6,601 nucleotides of DNA from an uncultured Flavobacteriales bacterium (GCA_946886085.1 CAMPHX010000073.1:1-6601), one strand, 5' to 3'. Positions 1 to 6,554 are shown, counted from the stretch's first letter. Notes: generated by a model not told the origin, from the letters alone. Numbers and translations: made by a program.

Positions 1-3000
1 ATCATTTATAGTAAATAAATAACCACCTACATTTTCAATGATTAAAAAATGTCCGGGCTTTAATCCATTTGAAATTGAACCAAGTGTTGCTCCACCAAGG
101 GTAGTGGTGACTCTAATATAACTTCTATCGCCAACGGTTAAAGCATAAGATGCATTATTTCCAGCAGCTGCAGTTACAGGGGTGTATGTTACAGCACCAT
201 TTACTTCTAAAGAAGTACCAGGAGTGGTTGTTCCAATACCTACATTACCTGTTTGGGTAATTCTCATTCTTTCAGATAATGTACCATCATTGGTGGAAAA
301 TAACAATTGCCCCTGAGTAGTTGAACTTCCTGATGTTACTGCACTCACTCTAGCAATACTTGTTGGTGTTAATCCATTAATAAAATCTACCATTGAAGAT
401 AAAGAATTTCCGCCATTTGTGTTACCTTTTAGTTCTAAAGAAGTAATACTCGCATTGCTATAAGGACCATTATTAACTATACTCAAATATTTTGTAGCAC
501 CTGAAATAAGTCCAGGAGTGGTTGTACCAATACCTACATTTCCTCCAGCGTCAATTCTAAATCTTTCTAGTCCATTTGTATGAAAAGTCATAGGAGCATT
601 GTTGTCTTGTTCAATTCTAAAATCAGTATAAGCTCTACCTCCGGCTCTTATTAATGAAATACCTGGTGCAGGAGTTGCTAATAATAATCCCATGTTGGTA
701 TTACCTGCCCCTGAACCAATTCTGGCATATCCGATCACATCTAATTTTTGCTCAGGTGTAATGGTTCCTATTCCTACATCATTAGTAATAGTTGTTGGGT
801 GTATATAAGTTCCATTGAGCGTCCAAGGAGATGGTGTAATAGTTAATACAGTATTTGGATCAGTCCACGTCATGGTACCATTAGCATCTGATACGGGAAT
901 ATAACCGTTGGTAGCCCCGCTTCTCATGGTGATTCTTCCATATACATCTAAAGCAGAGTGGAAGGCATCACCACCTATACCCACTTGACCTGTAGGGTTA
1001 ATATTAAAAGGTTGATTTAAATTAGTATTATCTTCAATTCTAAATGTTCCTGATTCATTAGAAATAAGTACAAACTGACTCATACTTTCCATCACAAAAG
1101 CAGCACCATTAGTAGGGGTAACTTCTTTTAACATCATAACTGCAGAAGCATTTTGTTCAACATGAAATTTAGCAAGAGGAGAAGTAGTTCCAATACCTAC
1201 ACTTCCTTCAACAAGTAGTCCATTAGCAGGAGCACCACTGCCGACATAGCCACCACCAATTGAAGTTCCTCCAGCAACTGTTAACCTATTCATGGCAGTA
1301 GAAGTTCCAATACCTACATTGGTGTTTGGTTTTATAGAAATAGCTATACTTCCTGACGAACTGGTATTGAAATTCCAATCGGCATTTTCTTTTTGCCACA
1401 TATTTAGATTCGTACCACCATCATTTGAAATTTCAAAACCATCTGTATTTGTTGCTCCTGTTGATGTACTTGTTATTTGTAAATTCTTCACACCATTTGT
1501 TGTAGTATGGATTTGAAGTTTATTAGAAGATGTGGTTGTGCCAATACCGACATTGTCTCCTGCTATAGTAGGATGTAAAGTAGTACCTGTTTTAGTCCAT
1601 GGAGAAGTAGGTAGAGTTACCGAATTTCCATTAGAGATAGAAAGTACATTAGTGTTTAAGGATAATGTTTGAGCATCTGTATTATCTAAGTAAGGAGTTA
1701 AATCGACAGGTGTAGGGTCGTTGGTTAATGATAACGAGTTTCCTGTTAGAGATAAATCTTGACTATCGGTTAAAACACCATTTACACTAAGTGGATTACC
1801 TGCAGTACCATTTCCGTTTAGTGTTGCATCTGAAATTACAACTTGTGTACCCCAGTTGTCGTTACCTAACCCAAGTGTATTTGGGTCTGTCCATTTTGCC
1901 TGACCAGTTCCATCATTAGCTAAAATCCAGTTGGTATTTAAAAAATTATTGCCTAAAACATATAATGAATCGGTTAAAAAAGACCCTGAGTTAGCATTAA
2001 TAATTGGACCTGTAGAGGAGTAATTATAAATAGTGTCTGTGTTGTTATATATAGCAGTTTGTGCCTGATTAGCAATTTTTTGAGCTTGATTTGCGATAAC
2101 TAAAGTTTGGTTAACTATTGTACTATCTGCATTTATAAAAATATGTCCATCAGTTACACTATTAACTAAGGATAATGTTTTTATGGTTGGAGAATAAGCT
2201 ATATAAGAAGTAATATTTGATCCACTTAAAAATGTTACACCAGAAGCACCAGTTGAGTTGGTATTTGAAATTGTTATCGCAGAAACATTAGCATTGCTAC
2301 CAACAAAACTTGCAATAGAAGAGTCAGGTGATGCAACGGTCAATTTACTAAAAGATAGAGGAGTACCTATACTTACATTTCCGGCATTGGAGTTATTATT
2401 GTTGTATATAGTGTTTCCCGATTGTGACCAAAATCCTGCAGAACCAACATTTCCTGAGACTAAAGTGTCCCAAGTTGTGCCGTTATAAATGTAAGAGGTA
2501 TTATGAGTGGAGTGATAAAACGCATCATTTTCATTATTAGGGGCAGGAGGGAAGTTAGTTCCATTTCCTAACCAGTTCACACCTAAGCCTGTTGCACCAC
2601 TGTCTCCATTACATACGTAATAAGTATAATCAATTTCTAATGCTTGTAAAATATTGTCTCCATTATCATCAGTACCGATATCAATTTTATTTCCACCATT
2701 TTGACAGTTCGCTCCTGTAGGTTCCGGAGTAACGATAGAAATGCTGCTTTTTCCAGGTGCACCTTGTGGTCCGTTTGCCGATTGTTTGGAATATAATGCA
2801 TAAGGCACTGACAGCAGTTGAGAACTTCCCATAGGATCTCCGTTTACTTCAACATAAAGATAATGTAAACCAGTTCCCCAGTTAATTCCAGCAAATGTTC
2901 CGAAAGATGGTGTTCCGCCTCCTATTTCAGTTGTAAACAAACCAAATTGGTTGGTAGAAATGCCTGTATGTGTTTCTGTATAAATAGAAGTACCCGTTGG

Positions 3001-3162
3001 AGAACCTTGTCTTATTTCATAAGTAACATTTAGGGTTTGGTTAACCAAAGGATTTCCAGCTAAATCTCTAGCTACCGCTTGGTAGTTAATTTTTTCTGGA
3101 GCTTGGGCTTTAAGCATTAATCCTGAGAGGAAAAGAATAAGAAAGATTGATAATTGTTTCAT
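1..3162 (-). CDS. Secreted fibre-like surface protein, paralogue of gene A (gene B, 3' end outside the window)
   Basis: I read 1054 codons from ATG at 3162 to the left edge without a stop, so the gene is partial at its 3' end. Order: signal peptide 1-19 (K2, hydrophobic 4-17, LKA then Q20); head 20-189, closely matching gene A, with GPQGAPGK (131-138) and C153/C184; a WLGNG...SYIYNGTTW segment (195-234) absent from A; VGIGT-type units at 263, 538, 616, 655, 727, 796, 876 and 974; a helical heptad stretch (349-371); a block at 435-519 about 85% identical in protein to A 280-364; and a final segment (about 985-1054) without a counterpart in A. By architecture it is a surface fibre or adhesin like A. 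An S74 chaperone is expected past the edge but not seen. The 29-bp gap suggests co-transcription with A. An internal Met at residue 16 is a worse start because it would remove the signal peptide. Confidence 0.88.
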   Translation of the reverse strand, partial: MKQLSIFLILFLSGLMLKAQAPEKINYQAVARDLAGNPLVNQTLNVTYEIRQGSPTGTSIYTETHTGISTNQFGLFTTEIGGGTPSFGTFAGINWGTGLHYLYVEVNGDPMGSSQLLSVPYALYSKQSANGPQGAPGKSSISIVTPEPTGANCQNGGNKIDIGTDDNGDNILQALEIDYTYYVCNGDSGATGLGVNWLGNGTNFPPAPNNENDAFYHSTHNTSYIYNGTTWDTLVSGNVGSAGFWSQSGNTIYNNNNSNAGNVSIGTPLSFSKLTVASPDSSIASFVGSNANVSAITISNTNSTGASGVTFLSGSNITSYIAYSPTIKTLSLVNSVTDGHIFINADSTIVNQTLVIANQAQKIANQAQTAIYNNTDTIYNYSSTGPIINANSGSFLTDSLYVLGNNFLNTNWILANDGTGQAKWTDPNTLGLGNDNWGTQVVISDATLNGNGTAGNPLSVNGVLTDSQDLSLTGNSLSLTNDPTPVDLTPYLDNTDAQTLSLNTNVLSISNGNSVTLPTSPWTKTGTTLHPTIAGDNVGIGTTTSSNKLQIHTTTNGVKNLQITSTSTGATNTDGFEISNDGGTNLNMWQKENADWNFNTSSSGSIAISIKPNTNVGIGTSTAMNRLTVAGGTSIGGGYVGSGAPANGLLVEGSVGIGTTSPLAKFHVEQNASAVMMLKEVTPTNGAAFVMESMSQFVLISNESGTFRIEDNTNLNQPFNINPTGQVGIGGDAFHSALDVYGRITMRSGATNGYIPVSDANGTMTWTDPNTVLTITPSPWTLNGTYIHPTTITNDVGIGTITPEQKLDVIGYARIGSGAGNTNMGLLLATPAPGISLIRAGGRAYTDFRIEQDNNAPMTFHTNGLERFRIDAGGNVGIGTTTPGLISGATKYLSIVNNGPYSNASITSLELKGNTNGGNSLSSMVDFINGLTPTSIARVSAVTSGSSTTQGQLLFSTNDGTLSERMRITQTGNVGIGTTTPGTSLEVNGAVTYTPVTAAAGNNASYALTVGDRSYIRVTTTLGGATLGSISNGLKPGHFLIIENVGGYLFTIND
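1606..1860 (-). repeat. Shared beta-rich block (DNWGTQVVIS...), copy in gene B
   Basis: Residues 435-519, partner of the gene A block at 5463-5717. Exact 25-base identity to gene A lies at 1738-1762, and the surrounding 85 bases differ at only about nine places by my count, closer than the head modules. It is followed by PWTKTGTTLHP and a VGIGT unit at residue 538. Confidence 0.78.
2050..2118 (-). other. Heptad-repeat helical stretch in gene B
   Basis: Residues 349-371. Isoleucines 349, 356 and 363 lie seven apart, continued by A370, with T353, A360 and A367 four residues after each. The heptad IANQAQ(K/T) occurs twice in a row. In an otherwise Gly/Thr/Asn-rich beta protein this reads as a short coiled-coil neck, consistent with a trimer (inference). 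Confidence 0.55.
2461..2580 (-). other. WLGNG...SYIYNGTTW segment in gene B
   Basis: Residues 195-234, directly after the two-cysteine head. The pattern W-L-G-x-G, Pro-rich PPAPNNENDA, then a Tyr-rich SYIYNGTTW is a small module I know from phage and Bacteroidota fibre proteins, often next to collagen-like segments. Gene A has a DDWG block at this place instead, so the two paralogues diverge here. Confidence 0.5.
2596..3105 (-). repeat. Conserved N-terminal head module, copy in gene B
   Basis: Residues 20-189, the partner of 5985-6494. It aligns with gene A without obvious gaps: QAPEKINYQAVARDL, STNQFGLF, GTFAGINWG, QLLSVPYALY, GPQGAPGK, then the two-cysteine module (C153, C184). That the head is the best conserved long section suggests a fixed job such as surface attachment or assembly, while the shaft varies (inference). 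Confidence 0.8.
3106..3162 (-). other. Signal peptide of gene B
   Basis: Residues 1-19: MKQ, a hydrophobic run from L4 to L17, then K-A before Q20. The sequence differs from the signal peptide of gene A, yet both end at the same AQAPEKINYQ junction. This supports the start codon and the cleavage point in both genes. Confidence 0.82.
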
Positions 3163-3191
3163 GTTAAGTATAAGTTTTTTACAAAAAAATC
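3163..3191 (-). promoter_or_regulatory. 29-bp gap with translation start region of gene B
   Basis: Almost all A and T. Read on the minus strand it is a T run, GT, an A run and then CTTATACTTAAC before ATG. There is no Shine-Dalgarno and no GC-rich terminator hairpin, so the two genes are likely co-transcribed. An A-rich leader next to the start is typical of expressed Bacteroidota genes. Confidence 0.5.
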
Positions 3192-6100
3192 TTAGTTGTT
3201 TTTTAGTTCTTGAATTTCTTTTTGTAGTTCTTCAATCATTTTTTGTTGTTCTTGTACGGCTTTAATTAAAACGGGTATTAACTGAGTATAATTTACTGCT
3301 TTAAAACTAACTGTTTGATCAGTTATATCGCCATTTTCATTTGGGATGAAATGTTCAGACTCTAACACCATTTCCGGAAATACTTTTTCTAAGTTTTGTG
3401 CTATAACACCGTATTGTTTTGTGCTTGGAAAATTTAAGTATTTATATTCTTCCGTTTTAAAGTTATAAGTTTTAATGTCAATTTGAGTTAATTTTTCAAT
3501 AGCTCCATTAAAACTTTTTATATTAGTTTTAAGCCTTTCATCAGAACCAGTCCAGGTCCCTGTGCTAGAGTAGGCTGGGCCAAGACTATATAGTGCCCAA
3601 TTTGTTCCTCCTCCGGTTGCGTAACCATACAAACCATAATTTGTAGTTGCTGCACCAGATGCCCTTGCATAAACACCAATATTAAAAGAACCTGTAGCAT
3701 CTTGGGCATTTGCGTATATTCCATAATTGTAGGAAGTGGTAATTCTTGAATTTGAAAAATAACCAGCATAGATATTGTCGGTTGTTCGAACAGTTAACTT
3801 ATAAGAAGAAGATGGTGCTGTTCCTATTCCTACATCTCCATATCTTGAAATAGTCATAGCTGCATCAGCAGCAGTTACATTAGCACTGCTGGCAATATTA
3901 TTAACAGCAAAAACCATTGATCCTTCTCCATTAGTGCCTCCAGCGTGGTTAAAAAATATTCCCCCTTTGTAATGAAAATTTCCATTTATGGCAGTTGTCC
4001 CTCCAACTCTAAAACGAATACCTGTAGAAGTATTTGTGGTATTTGCTAAGTTTTGCATGCTTAGATATGAGTTTCCTGATTCAGTAGTACTGGTGTTATT
4101 ATCTTGGATAAAAAGTCTGGTAACAGATGTACTATTACCAATGGTAACATTTCCACTTGAATTTTGAATGGTCAATTGAGTACCCGTACCTCCTGTTACA
4201 AGCATAGAGAGGTTATAATTTGCAGAATTAATCACCTTAAATTGTGCAGCAAGAGCTGCAGTCCCTCCTACTTGAGTTACACCATCTAAAAATGTATTTC
4301 CTGCAACATGTAATGGATGAGCAGGGCCTGTAGTTCCTATACCCACATTACCACTTCTTGTAATTGTCATTATTGGGGTAGTTGAAAGTACACCATCCCC
4401 AATATCTAATCTGTTCCATACTCCATCATATTTAATGCCCATACCCTGTGTTCCAGCTATATCTTCAGAAAAAGAAAGTACAGCATCTCCTCCATCTAAA
4501 GGTCTTCTAGAGGCTATCATCATGTTGGTTAAATCTTGGGCAGGATTAACTACATGTAAAGGAGCAGCAGGAATAGAAGTTCCTATTCCTACATTTCCAC
4601 TATTATTGTTGTGAATATTAAGGCCATTAAGACTCCAATAGTTGGCAACTATTACTGGTGTTTGCCACTCTGCATTTCCTTGTGCATCTATTGATGTTAG
4701 TACAGAACCAGCTACGGGTGCAGTTGCTGACAAATTACTTAATCGTAAAGAACCTTCTAAATGAAGTTTTGCAGTAGGCGTGGTTGTTCCTATTCCAACT
4801 TTACCATCATTCTTTATAATCATTTTTACATCATTTGCAACATCAATTTCAGAAATATCATCACTGCTGTTATTTAAGAATAGCATATCTCCTCTGGCAT
4901 TTGATAAATTTCTTGAATATATAATTCCACCTTTTGTATGTTGACCATTAGGAAAATTACTAGCTTTAAATCTAATACCTACTTTTGCAGGAGAAGTACT
5001 ACTACCAAAAGTATTTTGTAAATCTATAAATGTTCCTATAGTTCCAATATTTGAATAATTTCCCTGAATATGAAGTTTTGAATAAGGAGAATTGGTGCCT
5101 ATTCCAACACTATCCGTAAGTATGTTATTATGAATAAAGTTTCCTGTTTTTGTCCAAGGAGAAGAGGGTAAAGTAACAGTTCCACCACCATTTGAAAGGG
5201 TTAAGTTAGGAGCAGTATAAGTTAATGTTTGAGCAGGTGTATTAATCGTAAAACTTGGAGCAGTTCCTGATACGGTAGTCATACCGGTTCCTGTTAAAGA
5301 CATACTACTTGCAGGAGAAGTATTGTTTATTGTAAAGTTAGGGTAGGTCCCTGTAACATTAATTCCTGTGCCATTATTGAGGGTAACAGTTTGGTCAGGA
5401 GCTGTATTAGTAATTACATTTCCTGTTAAGTTAATACCAGTTCCTGCAGTATAAGTAGGAGCAGAAGGAAGTGTAACAGTATTTCCATTAGAAATAGAAA
5501 GGTTATTTGCATTAATAGATAGTGTCTGGGCATCGGTATTATCCATATAGGGAGATAGATCCACTGGAGTTGGATCGTTGGTTAGTGATAATGTGTTTCC
5601 TGTTAGAGATAAATCTTGATTATCGGTTAAAATACCATTCACACCAAGAGGGTTACCAGCAGTTCCATCACCAGTTAACGTAGCATCACTAATAACAACT
5701 TGAGTCCCCCAGTTGTCAGCTCCTGAACCAGCGTTTTGAGCTATCCATGCTGTTCCGTTCCAAGTAAGTACTTGACCAGTTCCAGGTGCAGTAGGGCTTA
5801 AATTAATTCCTGTACCTCCAGTAATTCCAATGGTATTTCCGGAAATGCTTAAATCTTGAATTTCGTTGGTTGCTGAGGTGTCATTATCAAAAACATTTAA
5901 TGGGTTGGCAGTAGTTCCATCTCCTGAAATATTGTTGCCTTGAGTAATTACTACTTGACTCCCCCAATCGTCACCCGCAGCAGTTCCACTATCCCCATTA
6001 CAAACATAATAAGTAAAATCTATCTCTAATGTTTGTAAAATATTATCTCCATTATCATCAGTACCAACATCAATTTTATTACCACCGTTTTGGCAGTTAG

Positions 6101-6554
6101 CTCCGGCAGGCTCTGATGTTACAATAGAAATACTATTTTTTCCGGGCACACCTTGTGGTCCGTTAGCAGATTGTTTAGCATAAAGTGCGTATGGAACCGA
6201 AAGTAGCTGAGAAGTTCCCATAGGGATTCCGTCAACAATAACACTTAGATAATGCAAGCTTCCTCCCCAGTTTATTCCTGCAAATGTTCCTGTTGACGGA
6301 ATTCCTCCACCAATTTCTGCAGTAAATAGTCCAAACTGGTTTGTACTAACACTAGCATGAGTTTCTGTATAAACCGAAGTCCCTGTTGGAGAGCCTTGTC
6401 GTATCTGAAAAATAACAACCAATGATTGATTAACTAATGGAGTTCCCGAAAGATCCCTAGCTACTGCTTGATAGTTAATTTTTTCCGGAGCTTGTGCATT
6501 TGCAATTAAACAACTTATTGATAATGCAATTGATAGTAGTATATTTTTTTTCAT
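3192..6554 (-). CDS. Secreted fibre-like surface protein with VGIGT repeats and C-terminal Peptidase_S74 intramolecular chaperone (gene A, complete)
   Basis: Complete 1120-residue protein. Order of parts: signal peptide 1-20 (K2-K3, hydrophobic 5-17, ANA then Q21); conserved head 21-190 with a collagen-like GPQGVPGK (132-139) and a module holding the only mature cysteines, C154 and C185; two related WG-QVVI blocks starting at 195 and 280; GTG-containing repeats near 371, 395 and 422; VGIGT units at 483, 586, 655, 737, 803 (degenerate, VTIGN) and 908; four x-G-x-Y repeats 944-989; S74 chaperone from about 1003 with S1004-DERL-K1009 and YGVIAQ (1048-1053); coiled coil about 1098-1118. Known of the family: S74 domains trimerise phage spikes and fibres, then cleave themselves off through a Ser-Lys pair. 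Inferred: a trimeric extracellular fibre or adhesin; ligand unknown. The start is fixed by the signal peptide. No Shine-Dalgarno is seen, normal for Bacteroidota. No membrane anchor or recognisable C-terminal sorting domain is visible. Gene B, a paralogue, follows after 29 bp. Confidence 0.9.
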   Translation of the reverse strand: MKKNILLSIALSISCLIANAQAPEKINYQAVARDLSGTPLVNQSLVVIFQIRQGSPTGTSVYTETHASVSTNQFGLFTAEIGGGIPSTGTFAGINWGGSLHYLSVIVDGIPMGTSQLLSVPYALYAKQSANGPQGVPGKNSISIVTSEPAGANCQNGGNKIDVGTDDNGDNILQTLEIDFTYYVCNGDSGTAAGDDWGSQVVITQGNNISGDGTTANPLNVFDNDTSATNEIQDLSISGNTIGITGGTGINLSPTAPGTGQVLTWNGTAWIAQNAGSGADNWGTQVVISDATLTGDGTAGNPLGVNGILTDNQDLSLTGNTLSLTNDPTPVDLSPYMDNTDAQTLSINANNLSISNGNTVTLPSAPTYTAGTGINLTGNVITNTAPDQTVTLNNGTGINVTGTYPNFTINNTSPASSMSLTGTGMTTVSGTAPSFTINTPAQTLTYTAPNLTLSNGGGTVTLPSSPWTKTGNFIHNNILTDSVGIGTNSPYSKLHIQGNYSNIGTIGTFIDLQNTFGSSTSPAKVGIRFKASNFPNGQHTKGGIIYSRNLSNARGDMLFLNNSSDDISEIDVANDVKMIIKNDGKVGIGTTTPTAKLHLEGSLRLSNLSATAPVAGSVLTSIDAQGNAEWQTPVIVANYWSLNGLNIHNNNSGNVGIGTSIPAAPLHVVNPAQDLTNMMIASRRPLDGGDAVLSFSEDIAGTQGMGIKYDGVWNRLDIGDGVLSTTPIMTITRSGNVGIGTTGPAHPLHVAGNTFLDGVTQVGGTAALAAQFKVINSANYNLSMLVTGGTGTQLTIQNSSGNVTIGNSTSVTRLFIQDNNTSTTESGNSYLSMQNLANTTNTSTGIRFRVGGTTAINGNFHYKGGIFFNHAGGTNGEGSMVFAVNNIASSANVTAADAAMTISRYGDVGIGTAPSSSYKLTVRTTDNIYAGYFSNSRITTSYNYGIYANAQDATGSFNIGVYARASGAATTNYGLYGYATGGGTNWALYSLGPAYSSTGTWTGSDERLKTNIKSFNGAIEKLTQIDIKTYNFKTEEYKYLNFPSTKQYGVIAQNLEKVFPEMVLESEHFIPNENGDITDQTVSFKAVNYTQLIPVLIKAVQEQQKMIEELQKEIQELKNN
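3195..3548 (-). other. Peptidase_S74-type intramolecular chaperone domain of gene A
   Basis: Residues 1003-1120. The domain begins G-S1004-D-E-R-L-K1009-TNI, continues through IEKLTQIDIKTYNF, YGVIAQNLEKVFPEMV and VNYTQLIPVLIKAVQ, and ends in a Glu/Gln/Lys-rich helix. In phage endosialidase and related spikes this domain aligns three chains, helps the shaft fold, then cuts itself off just before the Ser of the S-D-x-R-x-K motif. Both the Ser and the Lys five residues later are present here, so self-cleavage between G1003 and S1004 is expected (inference). Confidence 0.88.
3588..3725 (-). repeat. Four x-G-x-Y short repeats in gene A
   Basis: YGIYANA (944), IGVYARA (959), YGLYGYA (973) and WALYSLG (986), spaced 15, 14 and 13 residues. 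They form a regular series directly before the S74 chaperone. The spacing suggests one beta-helical turn per repeat at the end of the shaft (inference). The last unit replaces Gly by Ala and marks the end of the series. Confidence 0.65.
3819..4055 (-). repeat. KGGI module, second copy in gene A
   Basis: Residues 834-912, partner of 513-590: QN...GIRF, NGNFHYKGGIFF, GSMVF, MTISRYGDVGIGT. It closes with the last VGIGT unit before the C-terminal repeats. In gene B the stretch before the unit at 974 (DFINGL, GQLLF, RMRITQTG) looks like a more distant relative. Confidence 0.65.
4785..5018 (-). repeat. KGGI module, first copy in gene A
   Basis: Residues 513-590, paired with residues 834-912 (3819-4055). 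Shared skeleton: QN, then GIRF, NG..H.KGGI, a G-x-M-x-F pair, M-x-I and G-x-VGIGT. The distance from KGGI to the closing VGIGT is 45 residues in both copies, so the module has been duplicated within the gene without length change in its second half. Confidence 0.65.
5244..5444 (-). repeat. GTG-type short repeats in gene A
   Basis: Three units start at residues 371, 395 and 422: GTGINLTGNVITNT, GTGINVTGTYPNFTI and GTGMTTVSGTAPSFTI, spaced 24 and 27 residues. They are rich in Thr, Asn and Gly with alternating hydrophobics, which suggests regular beta strands of a shaft. A related GTGINLS sits at 248-253. Gene B has no such run. Confidence 0.65.
5463..5717 (-). repeat. Shared beta-rich block (DNWGTQVVIS...), copy in gene A
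   Basis: Residues 280-364, matching gene B 435-519 at about 72 of 85 residues. Contents include DNWGTQVVIS, GTAGNPL, QDLSLTGN, TNDPTPVDL, NTDAQTLS and SISNGN. A 25-base stretch at 5595-5619 is identical in gene B. The block ends in TLPS in A and TLPT in B; in B it runs straight into SPWTKTG, while A inserts about 100 residues of GTG repeats before its own SPWTKTG (465-471). Confidence 0.78.
5550..5972 (-). repeat. Internal tandem duplication in gene A (DDWGSQVVI / DNWGTQVVI)
   Basis: Two related segments start at residues 195 and 280, exactly 85 residues apart. Both show D-[DN]-W-G-[ST]-Q-V-V-I, then GDGT..NPL.V, then QDLS..GN. They are well diverged, the first copy having extra residues (NDTSATNEI) before QDLS. 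Between them lies GTGQVLTWNGTAW, a short motif I know from other Bacteroidota secreted proteins. Gene B has only one such block. Confidence 0.65.
5985..6494 (-). repeat. Conserved N-terminal head module, copy in gene A
   Basis: Residues 21-190, paired with 2596-3105 in gene B. It starts QAPEKINYQAVARDL and contains a Y-T-E-T-H / STNQFGLF region, LLSVPYALY, the collagen-like GPQGVPGK, and an acidic module of about 50 residues from SEPAGANC to YYVCNGD with C154 and C185. That last part resembles DUF7151, a module of bacterial surface proteins; I identify it from memory of the pattern only. The cysteines probably form a disulphide (inference). In a 60-bp sample (6061-6120) I count about 78% identity to the gene B copy, with many of the changes silent. 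Confidence 0.8.
6495..6554 (-). other. Signal peptide of gene A
   Basis: Residues 1-20: basic MKKN, a hydrophobic core from I5 to I17, then A-N-A before Q21. This fits Sec export with signal peptidase I. C15 lies inside the hydrophobic core, but the residues before it (S-I-S) fit a lipobox poorly, so a lipoprotein is less likely. Confidence 0.85.

Larger units (their letters stand above)
229..2376 (-). repeat. VGIGT repeat shaft of gene B
   Basis: Units begin at residues 263 (VSIGT), 538, 616, 655, 727 (VGIGG), 796, 876 and 974. Spacing is uneven: a 275-residue gap after the first, then 39 to 98. Two units follow PWT..G.. [LI]-H-P-T (W522, W780), matching the arrangement in gene A. WTDPNT occurs twice, at 424 and 766, in GTGQAKW and NGTMTW contexts. 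Confidence 0.82.
3819..5108 (-). repeat. VGIGT repeat shaft of gene A
   Basis: Units begin at residues 483, 586, 655, 737, 803 and 908. Most follow G-[ND/K]-VGIGT-xx-P-xxx-L-x-[IV], as in NVGIGTTGPAHPLHVAG; the one at 803 has decayed to VTIGN but keeps the downstream L-x-I. Units are separated by 66-105 residues of variable filler. Two units are preceded by W-[TS]-x-x-G-xx-I-H (W467, W640). Such repeats are common in phage-like fibres and Bacteroidota surface proteins and presumably form beta shafts. Confidence 0.82.

Noticed and set aside
1292..1516. Open frame of 74 codons on the plus strand
   Set aside because: It lies wholly inside gene B on the opposite strand, has no start signal or family resemblance, and its composition follows from the antisense of Thr/Asn/Gly-rich codons.
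2258..2488. Open frame of 76 codons on the plus strand
   Set aside because: It is antisense to gene B, which reads cleanly through here with recognisable modules. Nothing suggests an independent gene.
3175..3189. T run followed by A run between the two genes as a possible terminator
   Set aside because: The possible stem is only A-T pairs with a tiny loop and has no GC core, so it is too weak for an intrinsic terminator.
3518..3769. Open frame of 83 codons on the minus strand
   Set aside because: It is a shifted frame inside the x-G-x-Y repeats and S74 start of gene A. The true frame carries the domain motifs.
6510..6512. C15 of gene A as a lipoprotein cysteine
   Set aside because: The three residues before it are S-I-S, a poor lipobox, and gene B has no Cys in its signal peptide; ANA before Q21 is a better cleavage site.
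1..6554. Prophage tail-fibre cluster
   Set aside because: The fibre-like modules invite this reading, but both proteins have signal peptides and a Bacteroidota-type secreted head, and no phage structural, assembly or lysis gene is present in the window.
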